A DNA stretch of 64,000 bases. It comes from Longimicrobiales bacterium (lineage in GTDB: Bacteria > Gemmatimonadota > Gemmatimonadetes > Longimicrobiales > Gaopeijiaceae). Of this stretch, positions 8,708-17,028 are shown piece after piece (the stretch's first letter is position 1; every line of letters begins with the position of its first letter). The notes below the pieces were generated by a model. It saw only the letters and a program-made list of their open reading frames with translations. It searched no databases and was not told where the DNA came from. Both the position numbers and the translations under genes were made by a program. The DNA lies in assembly GCA_951828585.1 (NCBI GenBank), contig OX639991.1, positions 1,954,576-2,018,575 on the forward strand, given 5' to 3'.

Positions 8708-8905
8708 CGGTCTTTCCCTCGTCTGAAGTCCCCCGGGGAGCGCCGGCCATGAGCGCCGCGACGCTGCCGACTGAATCTCGTCCCCTTACGGCCGACGCTG
8801 CATCAAAGGTTCACCTTCCAGACGCGACGCGCCAGCCGTGCGTGGCGAACCATCTTGCGGAGCGCCACACTGGAGCGTAGGCGAAGTAAACCCCACTTGT
8901 CCAAA

Positions 8906-8923
8906 TGTCAATCGTAGTTGACA
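8906..8923. promoter_or_regulatory. Palindrome TGTCAA-N6-TTGACA
   Basis: Perfect 6-bp arms with centre TCGTAG. An equivalent palindrome with the same arms lies at 35774-35791, also beside a GTAAAC motif and followed by GTGCGCC. It is probably an operator left from a lost regulatory or TA gene. Confidence 0.35.
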
Positions 8924-9130
8924 GTGCGCCGTGGAAAGGCGCGCCTTCCTGGTGGGTGCGAATCCCACCCAGCTATCGCTCCGGCTGGTAGCGGCCAGAG
9001 CGGTTCATGGAGGTAACGACATGGGCTGAAGCACTCCGGTAGAAGGGCCGCCTTGGGCGGCTCAGCGACCATGCAGGCCGGAACGCGAGTGAACGCCGAG
9101 CAGGCCTCGTATGTGGACGCCCCCCGGTTG
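8924..9130 (+). ncRNA. Possible group II intron 5' fragment
   Basis: Starts GTGCGCC, matching the group II intron 5' consensus GUGYG, followed by dense short hairpins: GGTGGG-TGCGAAT-CCCACC at about 8954, GGTTCATGGAGG near 9003 and GGGCCGCC/GGGCGG near 9046. No protein is encoded. No domain V or reverse transcriptase is present. The assignment is from general resemblance only. Confidence 0.3.
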
Positions 9131-9494
9131 GCAAGCCTGACTTCGGGTCGGGGTGGGCGGTAGTCAGGTCAGGTACAGTCGTATGTGCGGCCTCTTGATG
9201 CGGCGCTTCCTGGCCGCGGGCCCGTATGGTGTTCGTGAGATCGGATCCAAATCGAAACGGCGGGCTGTGTGGCCCATCGAGGCCTACTGGTTTTTCCGAC
9301 CCCGTCTTGTCGACCGTTTTCCCCTACCCCTGTCCGGCGTCCTGCCTGCACTCTCCAGCTGGGACCTCCTCAGCTCGCGCCCATGTGGGTGGTCGAGCCG
9401 TCATGCCCCGAAGATCTGGTCTCTGTATGAGGTGGTCCCGGTTTTTTGGACAGGTCGTTAAGGTGGATTCCAGGATTGAACAGGAGGCACCGAG

Positions 9495-9782
9495 ATGGCC
9501 AGGAAGAGACGACGATTCACAGCGGAGTTCAAGGGCCGGGTGGCGCTGGAAGCGCTTCAGGAGCGCGACAGCGTGCAGGCGATCGCCGCGCGGCATGAAC
9601 TTCATCCGAACCAGGTGAGCGCCTGGAAGCGGCAGCTGCTCGACGCCGTGCCGGAGGTGTTTGCCAAAGGCGGGAGCCGGAAGCTCGCCAAGGAGCATGA
9701 GGCAAAGGTCCACGACCTGCACGCCAAGATCGGAGAGCTCACCGTCGAGCGGGATTTTTTTCGGCGCGGGTTGAAGCGCTGA
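9495..9782 (+). CDS. IS3 OrfA, copy 2
   Basis: 95 aa, almost the same as copy 1's OrfA (FKGRV for FKARV, GGSRK for GGRRK, HEAKVHDL for HEAKIHEL). The coding strand has T7 at 9755-9761 within codons GAT TTT TTT, where -1 slippage leads into the orfB frame. Confidence 0.9.
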   Translation: MARKRRRFTAEFKGRVALEALQERDSVQAIAARHELHPNQVSAWKRQLLDAVPEVFAKGGSRKLAKEHEAKVHDLHAKIGELTVERDFFRRGLKR

Positions 9783-9802
9783 GCCGGACGGAGCGCTTCG
9801 GG

Positions 9803-10618
9803 ATGATCGAGCCGGATGGACCGCTGAGCCTGTCGAGGCAGAGCGTGCTGCTGGGCGTGAGCCGGTCGTCGCTCTACTACCGGCCGAAGGGGGAGAGCGC
9901 GCAGAACCTGGCCCTGATGCGACGGATGGACGAGCTCCACATGGACTATCCGTTCTACGGGAGCCGGCAGATGATGCGGCATCTCCGCCGCGAGGGTGTC
10001 ACGGCTGGCCGGCACCGGATCCGGCGGCTCATGCGGCTCATGGGGATGGAGGCGACCTACCGGCGGCCGCGCACGAGCGTGGCGAACCCGGAGCACCGGA
10101 TCTTTCCCTACCTGCTGCGCGGCCTCGAGATCTTCCGTGCGGACCACGTGTGGTGCGCCGACATCACCTATATCCCTGTGACGCAAGGGTTTTTCTACCT
10201 TGTGGCCGTGATGGACTGGGCCACCCGGCACGTCCTCTCCTGGCGGTTGTCCAACACGATGGACGCCTCGTTCTGCATCGGGGCTCTGGACGACGCGCTC
10301 ATCCATACGACTCCGGAGATCCTGAATACGGACCAGGGCTCGCAGTTCACCAGCGAGGCGTTCGCCGACCGGGTGCTGGGTGCGGGCGTGGCGTTCTCGA
10401 TGGACGGCCGGGGCCGTTTCCTCGACAACATCTTCATCGAACGACTGTGGCGGTCGCTGAAGTACGAGGCGGTGTACCTGCACGAGCTTCGCGACGGCAC
10501 GGAAGCCGGTCGGCTCATCGGGACGTGGATCGACTTCTACAACGAGGTACGCCCGCACTCGGCGCTGGCCGGGCGCACGCCAGGCGAGACCTACCGCAAC
10601 GGCACGAGGGTGATGTGA
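9803..10618 (+). CDS. IS3 transposase OrfB, copy 2
   Basis: 271 aa with intact DDE residues (VWCADITYIP, LNTDQGSQF, NIFIERLWRSLKYE). The -1 frame is open from the T7 slip site (9755-9761) through the ATG at 9803, so an OrfAB fusion can form. It has several substitutions relative to copy 1, so the copies have diverged or arrived separately. Confidence 0.9.
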   Translation: MIEPDGPLSLSRQSVLLGVSRSSLYYRPKGESAQNLALMRRMDELHMDYPFYGSRQMMRHLRREGVTAGRHRIRRLMRLMGMEATYRRPRTSVANPEHRIFPYLLRGLEIFRADHVWCADITYIPVTQGFFYLVAVMDWATRHVLSWRLSNTMDASFCIGALDDALIHTTPEILNTDQGSQFTSEAFADRVLGAGVAFSMDGRGRFLDNIFIERLWRSLKYEAVYLHELRDGTEAGRLIGTWIDFYNEVRPHSALAGRTPGETYRNGTRVM

Positions 10619-10717
10619 ACTGCGGATCACCACGGGGGCTGGCGGACACCCTCGCGAGACAGTCGCGGGGAGCGGGTGATACACCCATCCTGCGCGCCGC
10701 GCGCCACAGGTGTCCAA

Positions 10718-10758
10718 GCCCCGCTCGCCGGTCGGGTCCCCCTCCCGGCGAGCGGGGC
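10718..10758 (+). terminator. Hairpin inside IS3 copy 2
   Basis: 14-bp arms at 10718-10731 and 10745-10758 with a 13-nt loop, 100 nt behind orfB. It corresponds to the hairpin at 3910-3954 in copy 1. The arms are conserved although nearby sequence differs, which suggests selection. Confidence 0.45.
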
Positions 10759-10963
10759 TCATCCCGGCATCCGTCCTTCTCCTTGCCGGAGAGGACTTCA
10801 GCGTCTAACATCCCTTTCAAGACAGAACCAAGCGAAAGCTCCCGAGGGCTCTCAGAACCAGTCGGAGTCCACCTTAGCTTTGCCCTCGGACTGTCCAACG
10901 AAGTAGGACCACTTCAGTATCCTCCTCTGGATTTTGGGTCTTAGCTCTTAGCCACCCGTCACT

Positions 10964-12031
10964 TCACTGATCTGACCCGCAGCCCTGTTGTGCGGCTGTC
11001 AACGGCGGCTGTCGCTCTGGGGCCCTGTAGCTCTCCCCTTTGACCGTCACGGCCCAGATGATGCGTGCCATCCGATTGGCCAGGGCCACTGCGACTACCT
11101 TCCTGGGCTTCTCGTTCAGCATGCGGGCAAGCCAGGGGTCGGTGACGTTCTTGCGCCGAATGGCACTCGATATCACAGCCGTCGCTCCCAGATAGAGTAG
11201 CCTCCGTATGTCGCGCTGACCCATCTTCGTGATTCGCCCCAGCCGCTGGCGGCCACCCGTCGAAGATTCGCGCGGCGTGAGTCCGACCCATGCCGCAAAG
11301 TGACGTCCGTTTCGGAAGGACTCCATCGGTGGCGCAAAGGTGTGGACCGCCATCGCCGTGAGTTCTCCCACCCCCGGGATCGTCATCAGGCGCGCGAGCT
11401 GCTCATCGTCCCTCACGATCCGACGGATCTCCCGGTCCAGCTCATCGATTTCCACGTTCAGATCCCCGATCCGCTCGATCAGTAGGCGGATGGCGGGGGG
11501 TGCCGGCGCCGGGAAGTGCTCCTCACGCGCGACGAATGCCTCCTCCAGCCTTTCGACGTTGTGGATCCCGAGTGGAACGACCAGACCGAACTCTGCCAGA
11601 TGACCCCGAAGCGCGTTAATCGTCTGGGTGCGCTGCTGCACGAGCAGCCCCCGGCTCCGGAACAACACCGAGCGCGCCTGCTCCTCCTCGGTCCTGACGG
11701 TCACGAACCGCATCGTCGGGCGCTGGGCCGCCTCGACGATCGCTCCCGCGTCGTTGGCATCGTTCTTCTGCCTCTTCACGTAGGGCTTCACATACACCGG
11801 GGGAATCAGCCGGACCTCGTGGCCGAGCCCCAGGATCATTCGTCCCCAATGGTGAGCGCTCGCGCAGACTTCCATCACGACCCTGCAGGCGGGCTGCCCG
11901 CCGAGAAACGTGAGCACCTTCGAGCGCGTGAGCTTCCTGCGCAGCACTGGCTCACCATCCGCTGTTGCCCCGTGCAGCTGAAAGTACCGCTTCGAGATGT
12001 CGATGCCGATGACACTGACCACTTTATCCAT
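10964..12031 (-). CDS. IS110-family transposase
   Basis: 355 aa. The N-terminal DEDD RuvC-like domain has VIGIDISKRYFQLHG (first Asp), RVVMEVCASAHHWGR (Glu) and KRQKNDANDAGAIVEAAQ (Asp pair). The C-terminal Transposase_20 domain has MTIPGVGELTAMAVHTF and HFAAWVGLTPRESSTGG with the conserved Ser. It appears complete. IS110 enzymes are guided by a bridge RNA encoded in the element's own non-coding end. The stop lies 48 bp from IS3 copy 2. Confidence 0.93.
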   Translation of the reverse strand: MDKVVSVIGIDISKRYFQLHGATADGEPVLRRKLTRSKVLTFLGGQPACRVVMEVCASAHHWGRMILGLGHEVRLIPPVYVKPYVKRQKNDANDAGAIVEAAQRPTMRFVTVRTEEEQARSVLFRSRGLLVQQRTQTINALRGHLAEFGLVVPLGIHNVERLEEAFVAREEHFPAPAPPAIRLLIERIGDLNVEIDELDREIRRIVRDDEQLARLMTIPGVGELTAMAVHTFAPPMESFRNGRHFAAWVGLTPRESSTGGRQRLGRITKMGQRDIRRLLYLGATAVISSAIRRKNVTDPWLARMLNEKPRKVVAVALANRMARIIWAVTVKGESYRAPERQPPLTAAQQGCGSDQ

Positions 12032-12165
12032 GGAACCTCCGCCGTTCGTGGACCGGAACGCACCGCGTGTGCATTCTCCTCACCAGGCGTATGTTTGCAC
12101 CCGGTGTAGGGGGGCGTCCACTCCATCGAAACGGTTATTGCGGAAGTCGACCCTCCTGTCAATAG
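12032..12165 (-). ncRNA. Non-coding end of the IS110 element; possible bridge RNA region
   Basis: The roughly 130 nt upstream of the transposase start carries no gene. In IS110-group elements this is where the bridge RNA that pairs with donor and target DNA is encoded. I can see short inverted repeats (GGAACCTCC near 12032; CACCAGGCG...CGGTGTAGG near 12082-12110) but cannot fold it. The element boundary is not resolved. Confidence 0.3.
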
Positions 12166-12169
12166 GGGA

Positions 12170-12470
12170 AGGCCGTCGGTCGGCCGGGATGCCCGTCGAG
12201 GAAAGGGGCCTCAGGTGTGGAGGGATGACGGAGGAGCGAAAGCCTGCGGGAGTGGCTTTGCCTACGAACCCCGCGTGAAGGGGCGGAGAGTTCCGAAGCA
12301 TCACATGCGTAAGCGAAGGGGCCGGGCCGAATGGAGGCTCGGTGCCGCCGGGGCGTGAACAGGCCCGGCGGCGCGACGGCGAGGGACACCGCGCGGGTGA
12401 AGCCGTGCAGCCTCTGGAAGCCGGAGGAACGCAAGCCACCGGCACCGTGAGTGTGACCCCGAACCGGTGT
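12170..12470 (+). ncRNA. Structured non-coding stretch, possibly more group II intron
   Basis: No convincing gene. The sequence is rich in GAAA/GCGAAAGC-type loops and short GC helices: GAGGAAAGGGGCCTC near 12197, GAGCGAAAGCCTGCGGGAG near 12233 and CCCCGC-GTGAAGG-GGCGG near 12269. It looks like group II intron domain I. It may continue the fragment starting at 8924, with IS3 and IS110 inserted between them. Confidence 0.3.
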
Positions 12471-12489
12471 TCCGCGTGCGAGTGGCATG

Positions 12490-13335
12490 ATCCCACTGTT
12501 CGCGCCCCAACTCGATTCCCTGTTCCTGCCCTTCCTGCCGAATCTCGTCCAAGCTGCGCTGAAATGCCGTCGCAACGGTTCCCATGGTCATCGCCTCCTC
12601 CAATTGCTCACTGGTCATCCCCTTCGAACGTAACATCGCCGTGACCGCCGGGGTCAAGAACCGGTCGAAGTCCTCGTCTTCGCATTGTTCGACGACCTGG
12701 CGCACCGCCGCCAACTCGTCCCGCATTCGAGGAGCCGTGGACAGGCCCACCATCGCCAGCACCATCTGCGGAAGGTCAAGCGGGGTCGGCGGCGGAGCCT
12801 CCGGCGGCCTTGGCGAGACTACTCGGTATGTGTCCGGGGCGGAATCGCGAAACAGATCCCGCAGACGGGTCGGAGCGTTCCACGGCCGGTCTCCATGGTG
12901 CAATACCAGGCACGCCACGGACAGGTTGCGCTCGCCGCGCCCCAAGTCCTTGTCGCTTCGGAGAAGTTCCTGGGCTGCGAGGCCGGTGGACTGCGAGGCC
13001 GGTGTAGACGGTGGTCCGGAGGGCCATTCGCCGCTCCGGTCGGCCCTGGAACTCCAGAAGGAGCACGTAGTCGGTCTTCGCATCGGAGGAGCGGCCCCGC
13101 CAGATCTTGTCGGCGTAGCGCCGCTGCAATTTGTCGTCGACGAGTTCCGCAGGCAGCCGCTGGAGTGACGAGTAGTCGATCTCCTCGGCCCATTCGGGGA
13201 TATGGGCCCTGATGAGGAGCTCGATCACCCGAGGGTGTGAGAAAACCGTCTTGAAGAACGCGTCTTCCAACGCATGGCCCGGCTGGTGTGGAACGGTAGT
13301 GCCCCGTGATGGACTTCGGGCCACGGCCACGTCAC
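12490..13335 (-). pseudogene. Rpn-family PD-(D/E)XK nuclease, frameshifted
   Basis: HALEDAFFKTVFSHPRVIELL, TDYVLLLEFQGRPERRMALR (nuclease core with Glu) and, in a second frame, LGRGERNLSVACLVLHHGDRPW together identify the Rpn/YhgA recombination-promoting nuclease family. The frame breaks at a 16-bp tandem duplication (12973-12988 and 12989-13004, differing at one position). The C-terminal low-complexity tail EGQEQGIELGREQ ends abruptly near 12490. The N-terminus is fused in frame to a D-amino-acid-oxidase-like fragment, so the native start is uncertain. Confidence 0.75.
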
Positions 13336-13660
13336 CCTCGCGCCCCCCATACGTAACCAGATCCGCCGCCATCTCTGCCGTCCCCCACGACAGCGTGACC
13401 CCGCCACCACCATGCCCGTAGTTGTGCACCACCAGCTTCCCCGCCAGCCGCTCCGCCCGCACCACGAACCCCTCGGCCCGGTACGGCCTCAACCCGGCCA
13501 CCACCCGAATCACCCGATCACTCGACACCCGCACCGGCCGCAACGGCTTCCACGGCGGCGCGGCCCCGAGCCATCCCTCCGGCCGCGAAGCACACCCGGT
13601 CGCCCATCCCCCGGCAACGACCCCCGCCGAAACCCTCAGCCACTGCCGCCGATCAATCAC
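13336..13660 (-). pseudogene. FAD-dependent oxidoreductase (DAAO-type) N-terminal fragment
   Basis: From GTG 13660 the frame reads VIDRRQWLRVSAGVVAGGW, a Tat-like twin-arginine leader. Then come RVVAGLRPYRAEGFVVRAER and VVHNYGHGGGGVTLSWGTAE, a stretch shared by D-amino-acid oxidase-like proteins. After MAADL the homology ends and the frame flows into the Rpn nuclease gene. The enzyme is incomplete. Confidence 0.65.
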
Positions 13661-13698
13661 CGGCGTACGCTCGCGCGCGCGCACCGTCCCGCCCCCCC

Positions 13699-14157
13699 TC
13701 AGACCACCTCCAACTCCGTCGTGATCGCAATACATCCGTGCAACGTCCGATACACCGGACATCGCATCGCATGCATGTCGTACGACCTCCCCACCGCCGC
13801 CTGGTCCGCCCCGGCCGCTTCCAGCCGGTACTTCGCATGAATCTCCCGCACCACCAGCACCCCGTCCTCCTTGCCCACCCTCCCCTTCACCTCCGCCGTG
13901 AGCCTGCCGCCCGACGCATCGATCCCGCGTGCCTCCAGCACGCCTCCGAAGGTTCCGACGAGTCAGCCGCCGGTAGCGGCGATCACGTAGTCGAGCGTGG
14001 TGGTGGTCTCGGTTTTGAGGCGGACGCCGTAGTGCTCGGCGATCGCGCCGTGGACGCCGAACTCGACCGGGCCGTCGTGGGCGGGCAGCCAGGCGAGGCG
14101 GTGGGGGCCGCGCGTGCGTTCGATCCGCACGTCGGCTTCGTAGACGATGTCGCTCAT
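13699..14157 (-). CDS. OsmC-family peroxiredoxin-like protein with in-frame TGA; candidate selenoprotein
   Basis: 153 codons if TGA at 13965-13963 is decoded. The N-part reads MSDIVYEADVRIERTRGPHR ... TTTLDYVIAATGG, then TGA, then LVGTFGGVLEARGID ... YDMHAMRCPVYRTLHGCIAI. OsmC/Ohr proteins reduce peroxides using a Cys in a GGC-like motif and a second Cys in CPV. Here the second Cys is kept and the TGA occupies the first. A hairpin follows 19 nt later. Both halves keep family similarity, arguing for Sec insertion. The alternative is a TGC-to-TGA nonsense mutation. A membrane-protein gene lies 26 nt upstream in the same direction. Confidence 0.7.
13927..13965 (-). promoter_or_regulatory. Candidate bacterial SECIS hairpin
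   Basis: On the coding strand, TGA (13965-13963) is followed by 19 nt and then GCGTGC-TGGAG-GCACGC (13943-13927): 6 perfect base pairs closing a 5-nt loop with G at its second position. The UGA-to-loop distance (25 nt) and a G in the first two loop bases fit the known bacterial SECIS pattern. Confidence 0.55.
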
Positions 14158-14183
14158 GGGGGAGGTGCTCCGTTTGGTGGGTG

Positions 14184-14741
14184 TCACATGGGCCACAGCC
14201 AGGCGAAGATGCCGGCCGTGAGGAGAGCGTACACGAGCCCGTCGAGCGCGTGCTTGAAGGCGACCTTGCCGGGGAGCCCGAACCAGATGCTGTCCTGGAA
14301 GCCGATGAAGCCATGGGCCATGAAGGCCGCGGTGCCGGTGACCTGGAAGACGGACAGGTACGACGCGCCCACCTCCCGCGTGCTCGCCGCCAGGTAGGCC
14401 ACGAAGACCGCGACGACGAGATGGAGCAGAACCGACTTGGCCATCGCCGGCTTCATGTCGATCACCGTTGCCGGGTCGCGCACCCGCAGGATCCCCACCG
14501 GACCGGCGGCCAGCCTTTCCTGGTAGTCCTCGCTGGACGTCTCGCTGTCCGGCGCCCACGGGAACATGTACATGCCGGGACCACCGCAGCGGCGGACCGC
14601 GTCCATCAGGCCGTCCTCGTCGTCGGCGCGGGCGGAGTCGTTCTTGTGGTGCGGCATGACCATCCAGGCCATCGCGCTGACCACGAAGACGACGATGGCG
14701 GAGAGCAGGATGGGCAGCCAGAGGGCGGTGAGGGTGACCAC
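14184..14741 (-). CDS. Conserved membrane protein of unknown function
   Basis: 185 aa from GTG 14741 (AGGAG 8 nt upstream). One N-terminal helix (LTALWLPILLSAIVVFVVSA), a soluble middle with PHHKND and MYMFPWAP, then three helices (SVLLHLVVAVFVAYL; FQVTGTAAFMAHGFIG; LDGLVYALLTAGIFAWLW). I recognise the overall pattern from hypothetical proteins of environmental bacteria but no function. It probably forms a two-gene operon with the OsmC gene. Confidence 0.7.
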   Translation of the reverse strand: MVTLTALWLPILLSAIVVFVVSAMAWMVMPHHKNDSARADDEDGLMDAVRRCGGPGMYMFPWAPDSETSSEDYQERLAAGPVGILRVRDPATVIDMKPAMAKSVLLHLVVAVFVAYLAASTREVGASYLSVFQVTGTAAFMAHGFIGFQDSIWFGLPGKVAFKHALDGLVYALLTAGIFAWLWPM

Positions 14742-14896
14742 GGCGGTACTCCTGGGGAAGGATGGGTGGGTGAGCGTGGGTGGCGAGATCGCGGGGGTCG
14801 CGGGCCGCGCGGACTGGACCCCGGCGACCCGCGACAATAGTGTTTCGGGGCCCCACAGGCCAGCCGCCAGATCCCGTGAGACCGCTAAAGGCCGAA

Positions 14897-15733
14897 ATGA
14901 CAACGATTACGCACGACTTCCGCGACCGGCGCGCGCCGCCGATGGCGCCGGCCCGGTCCAAGATGTGGATGCTGTCAATGACAGCGCTGTCAATGCCTGC
15001 ACTCTTCCTCGCGTCTCTCGTCCCGACCCCCGCCACCGCCCAGACCGACCCGCGCGTCCTCGAGATCATCGACGAGGTGGACCGCCTCATGCGGGGCGAA
15101 TCGAGCACGGGCCGCATGCGCATGGAGATCGACACCGAGAACTGGTCGCGCTCTCTGGAGATGAGCGTCTGGTCGCTCGGCACGGAGTACTCGCTGATCC
15201 GCGTGGAGAGTCCCCCGCGCGAGTCCGGCACCGCGACCCTCAAGGTCGAGAACGAGGTCTGGAACTACCTGCCCCGCGCCGACCGCACCATCAAGATCCC
15301 GCCCTCGATGATGCTCGGCTCGTGGATGGGCTCGCACTTCACCAACGACGACCTGGTCAAGGAGAGCCGTCTGATCGAGGACTACGACATCGTCATCTCC
15401 TTCGAGGGCGACCGCGACGGCGAGGAGGTGTGGGAGTTCACGATGACGCCCAAGCCCGAGGCGCCGGTGATCTGGGGCCGCATCGAGCAGCAGATCCGCA
15501 AGCGCGACCGCATGCCGACGTGGGCGCGCTACTACGACGAGGACGGGACGCTCTCGCGCAGCATGACCTTTTCGGACATCGCCGTCATGGGCGGCCGGAC
15601 CGTGCCGACGCGCACGGTCATCCAGCCGGCGGACGGCGAGGAGCGCACGGTGGTGATCTACCTGGAGCTGGAGTTCGACGTGGGGCTGAAGGAGGACTTC
15701 TTCAGCTTGCGGAATCTGCGGGCGAGGCAATGA
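14897..15733 (+). CDS. LolA-like outer-membrane lipoprotein-sorting protein
   Basis: 278 aa. A signal peptide (hydrophobic stretch ALSMPALFLASLVPTPATAQ) precedes a lipoprotein-carrier-like beta fold of the LolA/LppX superfamily (SLEMSVWSLGTEYSLIRVES, VWNYLPRADRTIKIPPSMML, ARYYDEDGTLSRSMTFSDI). ATG 14897 is chosen because the leader follows directly. It starts the operon with two FtsX-like permeases and a LolD-like ATPase, so it likely takes a substrate from that transporter in the periplasm. Confidence 0.85.
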   Translation: MTTITHDFRDRRAPPMAPARSKMWMLSMTALSMPALFLASLVPTPATAQTDPRVLEIIDEVDRLMRGESSTGRMRMEIDTENWSRSLEMSVWSLGTEYSLIRVESPPRESGTATLKVENEVWNYLPRADRTIKIPPSMMLGSWMGSHFTNDDLVKESRLIEDYDIVISFEGDRDGEEVWEFTMTPKPEAPVIWGRIEQQIRKRDRMPTWARYYDEDGTLSRSMTFSDIAVMGGRTVPTRTVIQPADGEERTVVIYLELEFDVGLKEDFFSLRNLRARQ

Positions 15734-15758
15734 CGGCGACGCCCGTTCCGGCGACTTC

Positions 15759-17021
15759 ATGAGCCGCACCGCGAACCAAACCTGGTGGCGGATTGCCTGG
15801 CGCAACCTGTGGCGCAACCGGCGCCGCACCATCCTCACTGCCTCGGCGCTCTCCTTCGGGTTCGTGGCCTCGGTGCTGATGATCGGGTACATGGACGGGA
15901 TCGTGGAGGAGCTCGTCTCGAACGGGACGCGCGTGGTGACCGGGCAGGTGCAGATCCAGGCGGAGGACTACCAGCCGGAGCGCAGCATCCACAAGACGAT
16001 GGGGGGACGCGAAGGTCTGGACGTGGACGCGCTGCTGGCCGCAGTGGAGGCGCAGGACGGGGTGACCGGGGCGGCGCCGCGGCTCTACGGCGGGGGACTG
16101 GTCAGCTCGGGTGACGAGACGGTGGGGGCCGTGCTGATGGGGATCGACGCGGCCCGGGAGGCAACGGTGAGCCGGTTCGCGAGCGGGCTGGTGGCCGGGC
16201 GGATGCCGGGGCCGGGCGAGATCGCGCTGGGCGAGGCAATGGCCGAAACGGTCGAGGCCGGTGTGGGGGACGAGGTGGTGCTGGTGGCGCCCGCGGCCGA
16301 CGGGTCGACGGGGAACGACCTCTTCGCCGTGTCGGGGATCTTCAGCGTGGGCGTCGGGGCGTACGACGACAGCTACGCGCTCCTCGAGATGGGGTCGCTC
16401 GCCGAGCTGATGGCGATGGACCCCGGCCGCATTCACGAGGTGGCGGTGGCGGTGGCGCGCATTCGCGAACCGGAGGTGCCGGCCGCCGAGATCAGGGAGG
16501 CCGTGGCGGCGGTCGCGCCGGGACTCCGCACCGAGCCTTGGTCGGGCTTCCTGGACCAGCTCTACTTCATGGTCAACTACGTCGACGCGGTGAACTTCGT
16601 CGTCGCCATCCTGATCTTCGGAATGGCCTCGTTCGGGGTCGCCAACGCGATGCTGATCGCGACCTACGAGCGCCGCCGGGAATTCGCGGTCGCGCGCTCG
16701 CTGGGGACGTCGGGGGGCGGGATCGGGCGGATCGTCATCTACGAGGGGCTCCTCCTCGGCTTGGTCTCGCTCGCCGCGGGCGCGGCGCTGGCGGCTCCCC
16801 TCATGTTCTACATCCACAACAATCCCATCGACCTGAGCAGGTTCGTGGGCACCTATTCCTTCGTGGGCTCCGCGGTCCGTCCCATGCTCACGGTCGAGTA
16901 CTCCGTGTGGGGACCCTTCGTGAGCGCGGTCGCCCTGGTTGGCACCGGCGTCGTCTCCGCGCTGCTCCCCGCCTGGCGGGCGGTCCGCATACCCCCCGCC
17001 GACGTGCTGGCCAACCGGTAG
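15759..17021 (+). CDS. ABC transporter permease, LolC/MacB-FtsX type
   Basis: 420 aa. The N-terminal helix RTILTASALSFGFVASVLMI anchors a periplasmic MacB_PCD domain (residues about 45-260). The FtsX domain has three C-terminal helices (VNFVVAILIFGMASFGVANA; GLLLGLVSLAAGAALAAPLM; WGPFVSAVALVGTGVVSALL). ARSLGTSGGGIGRIVIYEG is the coupling segment before the second FtsX helix. It pairs with the following permease and ATPase, probably to extract lipids or lipoproteins from the inner membrane. Confidence 0.88.
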   Translation: MSRTANQTWWRIAWRNLWRNRRRTILTASALSFGFVASVLMIGYMDGIVEELVSNGTRVVTGQVQIQAEDYQPERSIHKTMGGREGLDVDALLAAVEAQDGVTGAAPRLYGGGLVSSGDETVGAVLMGIDAAREATVSRFASGLVAGRMPGPGEIALGEAMAETVEAGVGDEVVLVAPAADGSTGNDLFAVSGIFSVGVGAYDDSYALLEMGSLAELMAMDPGRIHEVAVAVARIREPEVPAAEIREAVAAVAPGLRTEPWSGFLDQLYFMVNYVDAVNFVVAILIFGMASFGVANAMLIATYERRREFAVARSLGTSGGGIGRIVIYEGLLLGLVSLAAGAALAAPLMFYIHNNPIDLSRFVGTYSFVGSAVRPMLTVEYSVWGPFVSAVALVGTGVVSALLPAWRAVRIPPADVLANR

Positions 17022-17028
17022 CCGATAG

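Larger units (their letters stand above)
9428..10916 (+). mobile_element. IS3-family element, copy 2
   Basis: 1489 bp, from TGAGGTGGTCCCGG to GTAGGACCACTTCA, with 3-bp target duplication gta at 9425-9427 and 10917-10919. It is inverted relative to copy 1. Each copy has its own private target duplication, so the two inserted independently and do not form one composite transposon. Confidence 0.93.

Noticed and set aside
8954-8973. tRNA T-arm-like sequence (GGTGGG-TGCGAAT-CCCACC)
   Set aside because: The loop lacks TTC at the invariant positions, and no acceptor or anticodon arms can be built around it.
3813-10916. Composite transposon formed by the two IS3 copies
   Set aside because: Each copy has its own 3-bp target duplication (gtc and gta) and they are inverted; a composite would show one duplication around the outer ends.
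12776-14314. A single 512-residue protein on the minus strand
   Set aside because: It mixes an OsmC shadow, a DAAO fragment and an Rpn fragment; the OsmC part belongs to a different frame at 13699-14157.
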